This document shows positions 1 to 7,709 of a stretch of 31,061 bases of DNA, in pieces; the first letter of the stretch is position 1; each line of letters opens with the position of its first letter. The DNA is from Rhizobium leguminosarum (GTDB lineage Bacteria; Pseudomonadota; Alphaproteobacteria; Rhizobiales; Rhizobiaceae): contig NZ_LWBS01000437.1 of the NCBI RefSeq assembly GCF_001652265.1, positions 1 through 31,061 on the forward strand. The letters run 5' to 3'. The notes below the pieces were generated by a model. It ran no database searches. It was not told where the DNA came from and worked only from the letters and a program-made list of their open reading frames with translations. The translations under genes and the position numbers were made by a program.

Positions 1-262
1 CCCCAGGTAAGAACGCACTCCTTCCCTGCACGACCGCCGGATTTACGCCACCGCCCCTTGGTCACAAGAGCTTCGCGGTTCGTTGCCCGCTCGCCCTGGT
101 CGGCACCGCCTCATATCCGGTTCTTGTTCATCGGCCCGCAGTTTCGATCCACGCTTCCTCCCCACGGTCGGTTGCCCTTCCGCAGTTGCGCTTCTCTTCG
201 CTCGCTATGACCAGCTTACGGTGGGACTTCCACCCACAAGAGTACGCCCATGCTGGGCGCAC
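1..262 (-). mobile_element. Group II intron, 5' part (runs off left edge)
   Basis: Read on the minus strand, this segment starts with GTGCGCCCAGCATGGGCG, which fits the GUGYG 5' end of bacterial group II introns. A GTGGAAGTCC-type element follows, as is usual in intron domain I, and then a long structured stretch with no convincing ORF. The remaining ribozyme and any reverse transcriptase/maturase gene would lie beyond position 1. The 5' splice boundary at 262/263 is placed by the GTGCG motif. The exon side is the T-rich tail of the tRNA-Pro terminator, so the intron sits just behind a hairpin. I recognise the overall pattern from proteobacterial introns, but the subclass cannot be fixed from this piece. 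The short plus-strand ORFs here look like accidental reading frames. Confidence 0.68.
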
Positions 263-266
263 AACG

Positions 267-290
267 AAAAACCCCGCCGGAGCGGGGTTT
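267..290 (-). terminator. Rho-independent terminator of tRNA-Pro
   Basis: On the minus strand the stem AAACCCCGC / GCGGGGTTT with a four-base loop is followed by five T residues. It lies six bases downstream of the tRNA-Pro 3' end. The group II intron begins five bases past the hairpin and T-run, so transcripts that read through the terminator would enter the intron in the sense direction. Confidence 0.85.
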
Positions 291-295
291 CTAGC

Positions 296-372
296 TGGTC
301 GGAGTGGAGTGATTCGAACACTCGACCCCCACGTCCCGAACGTGGTGCGCTACCAGACTGCGCTACACTCCG
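296..372 (-). tRNA. tRNA-Pro (anticodon CGG)
   Basis: The minus strand folds as a complete 77-nt tRNA. The acceptor arms are CGGAGTG and CACTCCG with discriminator A, and the 3' CCA is encoded (296-298). The anticodon loop TTCGGGA gives CGG. The T arm has stem GAGTG/CACTC around TTCGAAT. It reads CCG proline codons, which are common in a GC-rich genome. A good sigma-70 type promoter lies just upstream and a terminator just downstream, so it is an independent unit. A group II intron follows the terminator. Confidence 0.95.
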
Positions 373-387
373 TGACCAGCGGCGCTT

Positions 388-416
388 CTATAGAACAGCC
401 TATCTGGTTGCACAAG
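388..416 (-). promoter_or_regulatory. Promoter of tRNA-Pro
   Basis: On the minus strand a -35 box CTTGTG (411-416) and a -10 box CTATAG (388-393) are separated by exactly 17 bases. This is close to the rhizobial sigma-70 consensus CTTGAC-N17-CTATAT. The -10 box ends 16 bases before the mature tRNA 5' end, which leaves room for a short leader. Confidence 0.7.
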
Positions 417-634
417 CACCAAATTCCAAAAAGCCGGCGGATTTTTTGACGGGGTTGTGACGGGCTTACGGATGAGCGGCTGCAGCAAAAAGACACACCT
501 GCTGCAAATCGAACTTAAGTCTCAATGGGGCAATTTTCTTTTGCCGGGTTCCGCGCTAAAGGGCAGACGGGACAGGCGAAATCGCTCACGAGGGCGGCTT
601 GCCAGCCAATGCGCTAGAGATCAGGGACGACACG

Positions 635-1042
635 ATGAATTTCCGCATGATGACCGCGGCCGGGCTTGCCATTGCGCTTGCCGGATGCACGACCATACCT
701 TCCGCCGGCAACCCGATCGAGGCCCGCTGGGTGGGCAAATCGGCCGGCGTCTTCTTTGCCGCCTACGGGCCGCCGATCAGCGACAGCGAGCAAGGCTCGA
801 CCACCATCTATACCTGGCGCGGCGGCTACAAGACCCTGCGCATTCCGGCGAAATATGCCGAAGGGGCCGATGGCAAGCGCGGCAAGCAGATTTCCTCCGC
901 CCGCACCGCCTATCTGCGCTGCCAGGCCGAAATCACCACCAGCTCCGATTACACCATCCGCGACATCCGCACCGTCGCCGACATCCCGGGCGTCAACGGC
1001 CCGTCCTATTGCGCAGAGTTTCTGGCGCCCGAACAGAAGTAA
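635..1042 (+). CDS. Small lipoprotein, function unknown
   Basis: A 135-residue protein. It begins with a short basic N-terminus, a hydrophobic segment and the lipobox LAGC (Cys around residue 18), so it should be exported and lipid-anchored. The ATG at 635 is preferred over the upstream in-frame ATG at 599 because a purine-rich AGGGA lies just before it and the signal peptide then starts properly. The mature part has two further cysteines (in YLRCQAE and SYCAEF) that could form a disulfide. I recognise no enzymatic motif; it resembles small conserved rhizobial lipoproteins. Its last 38 or so codons and 3' flank are repeated at 3655-3880. A GC-rich hairpin follows the stop codon. Confidence 0.75.
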   Translation: MNFRMMTAAGLAIALAGCTTIPSAGNPIEARWVGKSAGVFFAAYGPPISDSEQGSTTIYTWRGGYKTLRIPAKYAEGADGKRGKQISSARTAYLRCQAEITTSSDYTIRDIRTVADIPGVNGPSYCAEFLAPEQK

Positions 1043-1095
1043 CGGACGGTTTGTCCGAGACGTGAAGACAGGCGGCCCGGGTGCCGCCTGTTATG
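1043..1095 (+). terminator. Hairpins after the lipoprotein gene (weak terminator)
   Basis: Two stem-loops follow the stop codon. A short GGAC/GTCC hairpin lies at 1044-1055. A perfect 9-bp stem ACAGGCGGC / GCCGCCTGT follows at 1068-1091, but only two T residues come after it. The second hairpin is damaged in the duplicated copy near 3795-3820, where the gene is only a fragment. This fits a functional role at the intact gene. Confidence 0.4.
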
Positions 1096-1221
1096 CTGCT
1101 GACGAAGTCTCGGCGCGGGGGCCGCTGCTTTCTGGTTTGTGCCGGGGGTCGCCCGTCATGCGGCAACCTCTCGGTTCCTCACAACCTCTCGCTACCGGAA
1201 TAGCCACGGCGGTGCTTGGAT

Positions 1222-1390
1222 ACCCCCCTCTGCCCTGCCGGGCATCTCCCCCACAAGGGGGGAGATCGGCAAGAAGCGGTGTCTCGCCCTCAATTTACGA
1301 TTCTTGTGACGGCCAGTTGTTTGTGGAAGCCATCGCGCCCAGCCGATCTCCCCACCTGTGGGGGAGATGCCCGGCAGGGCAGAGGGGGGT
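1222..1390. repeat. RIME-like palindromic element, copy A
   Basis: The left arm CTCTGCCCTGCCGGGCATCT is answered by its inverted form near 1367-1388, with inner arms matching CTCCCCACCTGTGGGGGAG. The core between the arms is in the opposite orientation to copies B and C: the CAAACAA/GGAAGCC segment lies next to the right arm. This style of two-palindrome mosaic is typical of rhizobial intergenic elements (RIME/RPE class). It could fold into a large cruciform RNA and act as a transcript end. Confidence 0.8.
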
Positions 1391-1422
1391 GCCACACGAA
1401 ACGCCCGAACATACACGCGCTC

Positions 1423-1467
1423 TCACGCCGCCTCCCCCGCCTGCACCGCACTTTCCGCCAGGGCCGC
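1423..1467 (-). pseudogene. 3' remnant of the aas-like acyltransferase gene
   Basis: On the minus strand this piece reads ALAESAVQAGEAA and then a stop. It is nearly the same as the C-terminus KLAEGAVQAGEAA of the complete gene ending at 4282. Nothing further upstream matches that gene, so this is only the tail left by the duplication or insertion event that placed the dinB block here. It is too short to be functional. Confidence 0.8.
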
Positions 1468-1647
1468 GGCGACGGACGGTCGCGCCGTCGTTCAAGGATG
1501 TGCACCGGGCGCCTGCGGCAGCCGGAGACGCAAGGTTGCGTCATCGGACCGATCAAAAATTGGGCTGGTCCTGGGCTCTTGAACGGTCCGCTGTCACCCA
1601 CAATATCATTTTGATCAGGATCATTGGTGGCACGAAAGGAGGAAAAA

Positions 1648-1983
1648 ATGCCGCTGAACGATGTCCCATGGGTTCGGCCGGTGAGACTCCGGTTGCAGTG
1701 TGGTTTGGAGCGCACCTTCACAAGCGTCTACGACGCCTTGGATTTTCTCGAAAACGAGTGGCCGCTGCGTCATGGCGAACGCCATGATCGGGCGGTGAAG
1801 ACGTGTCGCGGCGCCCCCAACGGCATCATACCGAGCATGGTCGCGCGGGAGGCTTTTGTCGCAGCCTGCCTCGAAGCCGGCATGCCAACGGTGCTGGCCC
1901 CCTGGAAGACCAAGCCCGCCGCGCATCCGCCCAGGCCGGCGCGTCACGTTGGAGACCGATATCAAAGACGCCAGGCGCATTGA
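1648..1983 (+). CDS. DUF982 family protein
   Basis: A 111-residue protein. Its central part (VRLRLQCGLERTFTSVYDAL, then FLENEWP, then AREAFVAACLEAG) matches the DUF982 pattern, a small family expanded in Rhizobium with no known function. The start at 1648 is fixed by a strong AAAGGAGG ribosome-binding site six bases upstream. Family members are usually about 75-100 residues, so the basic, proline-rich C-terminal tail after LAPWK is not part of the usual domain and may be a read-through extension. It converges with dinB, 88 bases away. A minus-strand ORF (1621-2058) overlapping it is judged to be a shadow. Confidence 0.75.
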   Translation: MPLNDVPWVRPVRLRLQCGLERTFTSVYDALDFLENEWPLRHGERHDRAVKTCRGAPNGIIPSMVAREAFVAACLEAGMPTVLAPWKTKPAAHPPRPARHVGDRYQRRQAH

Positions 1984-2071
1984 CGCGAGGAGAGTGCGAG
2001 CGAAGCTCAGGATGTCAGCGAACAGTCGGATGAGGCGTTCGAATTCGCGCTCGGTCATGCGGCGCCACGGG

Positions 2072-3160
2072 CTAAAACGTCAGCCGCAGCTGCGGTTCCG
2101 CGGCCGGTGCTCGTCCTTCCAGCGAGGAGAGGGTGACGCCGAGCAGTCGTATGCCCTTTCGCGGCGGAAAGATCGGCGCGAGCAGCAGGTTGACCAGATC
2201 CTCGAGGTCCGCGATTGCCGGCAGGGGTGCCAGAATCGTCTTGCTGCGCGTGATCTGGCTGAAGTCGGCATATTTCACCTTGAGCGTCACTGTCTTGGCG
2301 GCGATCCCGTTGGCCTCGCAGTAACCCCACACCTTTTCGATCAGCGGCTGGAGCCCTTCGCGAGCAGGCTCAAAGGCGTGGAGGTCCTGTGAGAAGGTAT
2401 CTTCCGCGCCGACGGATTTGCGCACCCGGTCGGGCTTGACCTGGCGCTCGTCGATGCCGCGGGCGATGCCGTAAAAATAAGGCCCCGACTTGCCGAAATG
2501 CTCGACGAGGAAGTCGAGTGTCTTCTCCTTGAGATCGGCGCCTGTGTCGATGCCGAGTTGATGCATCTTCTCAGTGGTCGCCGGTCCGACGCCATGGAAT
2601 TTCCGGACGGGAAGCTGCTCGACGAAGGCCGGCCCGTTCCTCGGCGTGATGACAGCCTGGCCGTTCGGCTTGTTGAGGTCGCTTGCCATCTTGGCAAGGA
2701 ACTTGTTGTAGGAAATCCCGGCCGACGCGTTGAGGCCGGTGACTTGCTTGATCTTGGCGCGGATCTCCAGTGCGACCTCGGTGGCGATCGTCATGCCTTT
2801 CAGATTGTGCGTCACATCGAGATAGGCCTCGTCGAGCGACAGCGGCTCGATCAGCGGCGTGTATTCGGCAAAGATCTCACGGATCTGCTGCGACACCGCC
2901 TTGTAGACGGCAAAGCGCGGCGGCACGAAGATCAGGTCAGGACATTTGCGCTTGGCAGTCACAGACGGCATTGCCGAGTGAACACCGAATTTACGGGCCT
3001 CATAGCTCGCCGCCGCCACCACACCCCGGGCGGCCGACCCGCCGACGGCAATCGGTTTGCCGCGCAAGTCCGAATTATCGCGCTGCTCGACCGACGCATA
3101 AAAAGCATCCATGTCGACATGGACGATTTTCCGGACGGGGGCTGAGCTTGTCTCGTTCAT
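2072..3160 (-). CDS. dinB: DNA polymerase IV (Y-family, DinB)
   Basis: A 362-residue Y-family translesion polymerase, which extends primers past damaged bases with low fidelity. The palm/finger motifs are present: HVDMDAFYASVEQ near residue 15 holds the first catalytic Asp, and SLDEAYLDVT near residue 110 holds the Asp-Glu pair. A helix-hairpin-helix segment (FHGVGPATTEKM) and a little-finger domain starting near RKSVGAEDTF follow. The length is normal for DinB. The start at 3160 is chosen because the protein then begins MNETSSAPVRKIVHVDMDAF like relatives; the longer ORF to 3430 adds unrelated sequence. The ribosome-binding site is weak. The gene lies in a block flanked by direct repeats, so it may be an extra, moved dinB copy. 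I did not see a LexA box that I trust. Confidence 0.93.
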   Translation of the reverse strand: MNETSSAPVRKIVHVDMDAFYASVEQRDNSDLRGKPIAVGGSAARGVVAAASYEARKFGVHSAMPSVTAKRKCPDLIFVPPRFAVYKAVSQQIREIFAEYTPLIEPLSLDEAYLDVTHNLKGMTIATEVALEIRAKIKQVTGLNASAGISYNKFLAKMASDLNKPNGQAVITPRNGPAFVEQLPVRKFHGVGPATTEKMHQLGIDTGADLKEKTLDFLVEHFGKSGPYFYGIARGIDERQVKPDRVRKSVGAEDTFSQDLHAFEPAREGLQPLIEKVWGYCEANGIAAKTVTLKVKYADFSQITRSKTILAPLPAIADLEDLVNLLLAPIFPPRKGIRLLGVTLSSLEGRAPAAEPQLRLTF

Positions 3161-3340
3161 GGCGGTTTCAGCGATCGCGATGGGATCGGCATCTGAAATT
3201 GCGCGCCGAAACAAAAACAGAACATAGCAGCATTGGGACGCAATATCAACGATTCCAATCGGCGGCCGGGACCTGCCGTCGAAACTACCAACCGCCCAAG
3301 GCGTTCTCATCCTGTGGAGATCAATATCAGGAGGCAGCCA

Positions 3341-3649
3341 ATGGCGGACGACAGCACGACCACGATCCGAGCCACGTTCGAAACACGCGAAGCCGCCGAC
3401 CTGGCGGTCGAACATCTGGTTCAGCAGCATGGGATTTCGAGGCCCGACATCTTTATCCAGTCGGCAAGCGACCGGAACAGTGCGGGTTCAGCGCCATCAG
3501 GCGGGGATGCCTTTCATGACGATGGCGCCCGTCGCGATGCGCCACTCGAAGGCGAGATCGAGGTCTCGGTGGACATTGCATCCAGACAGGTCGCCGCCGT
3601 CCAGCGCAGTCTCCGAGCTGCCGGCGCAGTGCGTGTATCGAGCCGCTGA
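3341..3649 (+). CDS. Conserved small protein, function unknown
   Basis: A 102-residue protein with a good AGGAGG ribosome-binding site ending seven bases before the ATG at 3341. The N-terminal half (TIRATFETREAADLAVEHL, then QQHGISRPDIFIQ) and C-terminal half (EGEIEVSVDIASRQVAAVQR) look like a beta-alpha-beta / ferredoxin-like fold as in small stress-associated proteins, separated by a polar Gly/Ser/Asp linker. No catalytic residues are recognisable and no signal peptide or membrane segment is seen. It is divergent from dinB with a 180-bp gap that may hold both promoters. Its stop is five bases before the second copy of the direct repeat begins. Confidence 0.65.
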   Translation: MADDSTTTIRATFETREAADLAVEHLVQQHGISRPDIFIQSASDRNSAGSAPSGGDAFHDDGARRDAPLEGEIEVSVDIASRQVAAVQRSLRAAGAVRVSSR

Positions 3650-3654
3650 GCATG

Positions 3655-3767
3655 GCCGAAATACCACCAGCTCCGAGTACACGATCCGCGACATCCGCAC
3701 CGTCGCCGACATCCCCGGCGTCGACGCGTCCTATTGCGCAGAGTTTTTGGCGCCCGAACAGAAGTAA
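3655..3767 (+). pseudogene. 3' fragment of the lipoprotein gene
   Basis: The last part reads SSEYTIRDIRTVADIPGV, then DASYCAEFLAPEQK and a stop. It matches the C-terminus of the intact lipoprotein at 635-1042 with a few substitutions and one lost residue. No signal peptide or start codon with a ribosome-binding site belongs to it, so it is a dead fragment. It marks the left end of direct-repeat copy 2. Confidence 0.85.
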
Positions 3768-3883
3768 CGGACGGTTTGTCCGAGATGCGAAGACGGCCGG
3801 CCCGGGTGCCGCCTGTTATGCTGCTGACGACGTCTCGGCGCGGGGCCGCTTCTTTCTGGTTTGTGCCGGGGGTCGCCCCTCAT

Positions 3884-4013
3884 CCGGCTGCCGCCACCTT
3901 TGCCTGGGCCGAGCCACGTGTCTCGCCCCGTCCTTCGGACCCCCGCTCGCGGGGCGAAGGGACCATGCCGCGACCTCTCGACTCCCTCTTCTCCCCTCGG
4001 GGAGAAGAGATTT
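3884..4013. repeat. Palindromic repeat, second family, copy 1
   Basis: The segment has CCCCGCTCGCGGGGCGAAGG and a CTTCTCCCCTCGGGGAGAAG hairpin. It matches the reverse complement of 24760-24895, which carries the same CTCATCCG start, the CGCTCGCGGGGCGAAGGGAC core and the ATGCCGCG segment. It is absent from the equivalent place in direct-repeat copy 1 (after 1159). Confidence 0.7.
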
Positions 4014-4075
4014 GCCGCGACCTCTCGGTTCCTCACAACCTCTCGCTGCCGGAACAGCCAGGACGGTGCCTGGAT

Positions 4076-4249
4076 ACCCCCCTCTGCCCTGCCGGGCATC
4101 TCCCCCACAGGTGGGGAGATTGGCTGGGCTCACGGGCTTCCCCAAACAACTGGTGTCACAACCTGGCGGAACGGTAGACGGGCGGGAAGTTTAAGCCACT
4201 TGTGATCTCCCCACCTGTGGGGGAGATGCCCGGCAGGGCAGAGGGGGGT
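4076..4249. repeat. RIME-like palindromic element, copy B
   Basis: The outer arms are CTCTGCCCTGCCGGGCATCT and its inverse, and the inner arms CCCACAGGTGGGGAG and inverse. The core has GGGCTTCCCCAAACAA and AAGCCACTTGTGATC. It is nearly the same as copy C at 17779. It lies just beyond the 3' end of the acyltransferase gene and may serve as the transcript end there. Confidence 0.85.
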
Positions 4250-4281
4250 GCCACACGAAACGCCCGAACATACACCCGCTC

Positions 4282-7200
4282 TCACGCCGCCTCCCCCGCC
4301 TGCACGGCACCTTCCGCCAACTTCCGCGCCGCGACGAAATCCACCTTTCCCGAACCCAGCACCGGCACCTTGCCGATATTGACCTCGGCCGGCACCATCA
4401 TGTCCATGGCGCCCCTGGATTTGGCGAAGGCGAGGAATTCGGCGCGGGTGGCGGTGGGGGCGTCGGTCAGGAGCACCAGGCGTTCGCCCTTCTTGGCGTC
4501 GGGCAGCGAGGAGACGACTGAGAGGGCGCCCGGCCAGAGCTCGGCGGCGAGCGTCTCGACGGCGGCGAGCGAGATCATTTCGCCGCCGATCTTGGCGAAG
4601 CGTTTGGCGCGGCCGCGGATCTTGACGAAGCCGTCCTCGTCGATGGTGACGATGTCGCCAGTGTCGTGCCAGCCGTCGACGAGCGGCTCGAGCACGCCGG
4701 GCTTTTCGGCGCGCAGGTAGCCGGCCATGACATTGGCGCCGCGCACATGCAGCCGGCCGCCCTCATCGATGCCGGGCACCGGTTCGAGCTTCCATTCCAT
4801 GCCCGGCAGGATTTTGCCGACCGTGCCGGATTTGTTGTACATCGGCGTATTGATGGAAATCACAGGCGCGGTCTCGGTGACGCCGTAGCCTTCGAGGATG
4901 CGCAGGCCGAATTTTTCCATATAGGTCTGGCGGGTTGCGGCCTTCACCGGCTCGGCGCCGGAGAAGATGTAGCGGATCGAGCGGAAGTCGTAGGGATGGG
5001 CCGTCCGCGAATAGCCGTTGAGGAAGGTGTCAGTGCCGAAGATGATCGTGGCGTTGGAGACATAGATCAGCTCCGGCACGATGCGGTAATGCAGCGGCGA
5101 CGGATAGAAATAGACCGGCACGCCCGAGATCAGCGGCAGCACGGTGCCGGCCGTCAGCCCGAAGGAATGGAACACGGGTAAGATGTTGAACACCTTGTCG
5201 CCGCTGTGGAAATCGATGCGGGCGGCGGCCTGGGCGGCGTTCGAGAGGATGTTGCGGTGGGTGAGCACCACGCCCTTCGGCGTGCCCTCGGAGCCGGAGG
5301 TGAAGAGGATGACGGCCGGATCATCCGGCTTACGCTTCACCAGCGGCCGCGCCTTCCTGAGAAACCCGAAAATCTTGTCCTTGAGTGAGATTTCTGCCCT
5401 GAGATCATCGAGCCAGACGATCTTCACCTGCTTTTCCATCTCCTCGATCACAGCACCGAGCTTCGCCTGGGTGACGAAGGCGCGTGAGGTCAGCACATGC
5501 TTGACTTCGGCGGCCTTGCAGGCGGAGAGGATATTGGCAGCACCCGCGGTGAAGTTCAGCATCGCCGGCACCTTGCCCGCCGTCATCACGCCGAGAAGCG
5601 TGGCGGCGGCGCCATTGGCATTCGGCAGCATGACGCCGAGATTGCTTTCCGGAAACAGCGTGCGGAATTTCGCGCCGAGCACGGCAGCGCCTGTGAGCAG
5701 CTTGCCATAGGTCAGCCGGCCGGTGACCGGATCTTCGACGGCGAGCTTGCCCATGCCGAATTCATGGCCGGCCCGGATGACGCGATCGAGCACGGTCGAC
5801 GAGGTATCGGCGGTCTGGAACAACAGGTTCGACATCACCTGATAGAGGGCAGCACCTGCCGCCGTGCGGCGCTTGCGGCCTTTCAGCTCCGGCGGCACTT
5901 CGAGCTTCACCGGCTCGAGAATGGTGACCTTGACCTTGGGGAACAGCCGGCGGCGGATCTTGCCGTTATCGAGATAGGAGAGATAGCTCTTCTCCAGCCC
6001 GTCGATCTTCACCGGCACGACCATCGAGCCGGTCTTGTCGGCAACCATGGCGGCGCCATCATAGACCTTCATCAGCGTGCCGGTCACCGTCAGCCGGCCC
6101 TCGGGGAAGATGCCGATCGGGTTGCCGTCCTGCACCACCTTGATCAGCGAACGCGTCGCCATCGGCTTTGTCGGGTCGAGCGGCAGGAATTTGCACATCT
6201 TCAGGAAGGGCCGCACCCACCAGGCCTGGGCGATCTTGTAATCGACGGCAAAGGTGGGCTCTTCCTCGGTGATGGCAAGCGCCAAGGCGCCATCGAGCAG
6301 GCTGACATGGTTGAGCGCGATGATCGGCGCGCGGCCGGCCTTCTTGATATTTTCGAGACCCTCGACCTCGAGGCGCATGAAGGCGCGGAACAGGATCGAG
6401 ATGAAATCGCGGAAGGGATTGGTCGGCAGCGTCTTCAGCATCAGCCAGGCGACGGCGAAATTGATGATGCCGAGGCCGATCAGGATCTGCGGAATGGAAG
6501 CGCCGAGCGCCTGGACGGCGGCAACCAGGCCGAGGCCGACGGTGATGAACAGGGCGGAGAGCACATTGGCGGCGCCGATAACGCGGGCGCGGCGGTCCTC
6601 ATGCGCCCAGGTCTGCAGGGCGGCGAAGGTCGGCACGGCGATGAAGGCGCCCGAGATCGCCATGCCGGCGAGATCGATGGCGACGCGGATGGTATTCTCA
6701 CCGGCAAAGAAGGTGCCGATCGTCGTTGCATGGCTTGTGGATTGCAGGCCCCAGAGGTTCCAGGCGAGATCGAGGCTGAAGAGGCCGAGCAGCGCCGTGC
6801 CCACAGGGGCCGGCAGCAGCACGATGCGGCCGGAGGACATCCAGGCGGCAATGGCCGAGCCGACGGCGACGGCGATGGCAAAGACGGTGAGATAGGCCGG
6901 CACGACAAGCTCGGAGCCGCCGAGCAGCTCGGTGACCATGGTCGGCAGGATGGAGAGAACGAAGGCGCCGACCAGCCAGAACCAGCAGTTCATCAGCGCC
7001 GAACGCCACAACCGTTTGTCCTCGCGGATTTCCATGACGAGTGTGTAGCTGGAGCGGATGACATTGCGGTCGATCTGAAGATCCGGCGCCTTGGAGCCGG
7101 TGGGCGGGATCATCCGGCTGGCCAGCCAGCAGAGCACCGAAAGGCCCATCATCATCGTGCCGAAGATCAGCACATTGTCGCCGCCGGAGAAGGCGAAGGC

Positions 7201-7677
7201 GGCGATGATCGTGCCGGCGAGGATGGCGATGAAGGTGCCGCCCTCGATCCAGGCATTGGCCTTCGGCAGGTCGCGGCGTTCGAGATGATCGGGCAGGATT
7301 CCGTATTTGATCGGCCCGAACAGCGCCGAAACGACGCCGAAGCCGAACAGCGCCGCCATCAGCACGAAGATGGAGGAGAATGCCAGACCGATAACGGCAA
7401 GGGCGGCAACCGCGATCTCGCAGCGTTTCAGCAGTTCGGCGATCTTCGCCTTGTCATGCTTGTCGGCGAGTTCGCCGCCGAGCGCCGAGAGCAGCAGGAA
7501 GGGCACGATGAGGATGACGCCGGCAAGCGTTACCAAGGCGGCGCCCTCACTCGCCGACATCTTGAAGAGAATGAGGAACACCAGGGTGTTCTTGAGGAAA
7601 TTGTCGTTGAAGGCCGTCAGGAACTGGGTCCAGAACAGCGGCGCGAATTTCCTGGAGGTCATCAGATTGTGTTGCAC
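4282..7677 (-). CDS. aas: LplT-PlsC-Aas fusion: lysophospholipid transporter / acyltransferase / acyl-ACP synthetase
   Basis: A 1131-residue inner-membrane protein with three domains. Residues 1 to about 420 are an MFS transporter (FNDNFLKNTLVFLILF at the start, many hydrophobic helices), like LplT. Residues about 430-640 are a PlsC acyltransferase with the NHVSLLD (HX4D) motif near 455 and FPEGR near 523. From about 650 on there is an AMP-binding acyl-activating enzyme with LFTSGSEGTPKGVVLTH near 792, GYGVTETAP and the WHDTGD and KIRGRAKRF motifs. Known family members bring lysophospholipids across the inner membrane and re-acylate them. The start is set at GTG 7677 because AGAGGAAC lies six bases before it; ATG 7662 is possible, and the upstream ATG at 7728 lies in a palindrome and adds non-family residues. 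It follows yiaA and pspA on the same strand. The long plus-strand ORF across it is a shadow. Confidence 0.9.
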   Translation of the reverse strand: MQHNLMTSRKFAPLFWTQFLTAFNDNFLKNTLVFLILFKMSASEGAALVTLAGVILIVPFLLLSALGGELADKHDKAKIAELLKRCEIAVAALAVIGLAFSSIFVLMAALFGFGVVSALFGPIKYGILPDHLERRDLPKANAWIEGGTFIAILAGTIIAAFAFSGGDNVLIFGTMMMGLSVLCWLASRMIPPTGSKAPDLQIDRNVIRSSYTLVMEIREDKRLWRSALMNCWFWLVGAFVLSILPTMVTELLGGSELVVPAYLTVFAIAVAVGSAIAAWMSSGRIVLLPAPVGTALLGLFSLDLAWNLWGLQSTSHATTIGTFFAGENTIRVAIDLAGMAISGAFIAVPTFAALQTWAHEDRRARVIGAANVLSALFITVGLGLVAAVQALGASIPQILIGLGIINFAVAWLMLKTLPTNPFRDFISILFRAFMRLEVEGLENIKKAGRAPIIALNHVSLLDGALALAITEEEPTFAVDYKIAQAWWVRPFLKMCKFLPLDPTKPMATRSLIKVVQDGNPIGIFPEGRLTVTGTLMKVYDGAAMVADKTGSMVVPVKIDGLEKSYLSYLDNGKIRRRLFPKVKVTILEPVKLEVPPELKGRKRRTAAGAALYQVMSNLLFQTADTSSTVLDRVIRAGHEFGMGKLAVEDPVTGRLTYGKLLTGAAVLGAKFRTLFPESNLGVMLPNANGAAATLLGVMTAGKVPAMLNFTAGAANILSACKAAEVKHVLTSRAFVTQAKLGAVIEEMEKQVKIVWLDDLRAEISLKDKIFGFLRKARPLVKRKPDDPAVILFTSGSEGTPKGVVLTHRNILSNAAQAAARIDFHSGDKVFNILPVFHSFGLTAGTVLPLISGVPVYFYPSPLHYRIVPELIYVSNATIIFGTDTFLNGYSRTAHPYDFRSIRYIFSGAEPVKAATRQTYMEKFGLRILEGYGVTETAPVISINTPMYNKSGTVGKILPGMEWKLEPVPGIDEGGRLHVRGANVMAGYLRAEKPGVLEPLVDGWHDTGDIVTIDEDGFVKIRGRAKRFAKIGGEMISLAAVETLAAELWPGALSVVSSLPDAKKGERLVLLTDAPTATRAEFLAFAKSRGAMDMMVPAEVNIGKVPVLGSGKVDFVAARKLAEGAVQAGEAA

Positions 7678-7709
7678 GGGCTCGTTCCTCTTTCGGCAGG
7701 CAGAGAAGG

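Larger units (their letters stand above)
927..1470. repeat. Direct repeat, copy 1 (lipoprotein 3' end to aas 3' end)
   Basis: This stretch aligns in the same order and orientation with 3655-4330. It holds the lipoprotein 3' end, the shared ACGGACGGTTTGTCCGAGA flank, the TCTGGTTTGTGCCGGGGGTC segment, a GGTTCCTCACAACCTCTCGC segment, a RIME-like palindromic element, and a remnant of the 3' end of the large acyltransferase gene. The two copies bracket the DUF982-dinB-3341 block. Identity by eye is high but interrupted by indels, the largest being about 130 bases at the position of another repeat in copy 2. Confidence 0.85.
3655..4330. repeat. Direct repeat, copy 2 (lipoprotein 3' end to aas 3' end)
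   Basis: This is the partner of 927-1470, in the same orientation. Its right end runs into the functional 3' end of the acyltransferase gene (stop at 4282-4284). Compared with copy 1 it carries an extra segment of about 130 bases (3884-4013) that belongs to a separate palindromic repeat family. Confidence 0.85.

Noticed and set aside
83..460. 125-codon ORF at the left end
   Set aside because: It runs through the intron ribozyme and the tRNA-Pro gene on the opposite strand.
1621..2058. 145-codon minus-strand ORF starting MTEREFERLIRLFADIL
   Set aside because: The N-terminus looks protein-like, but the rest is antisense to the DUF982 gene, which has a strong ribosome-binding site and family match.
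2072..3430. Long form of dinB starting at 3430
   Set aside because: The extra 90 residues do not resemble Y-family polymerases and would run antisense into the gene at 3341; start 3160 fits the family.
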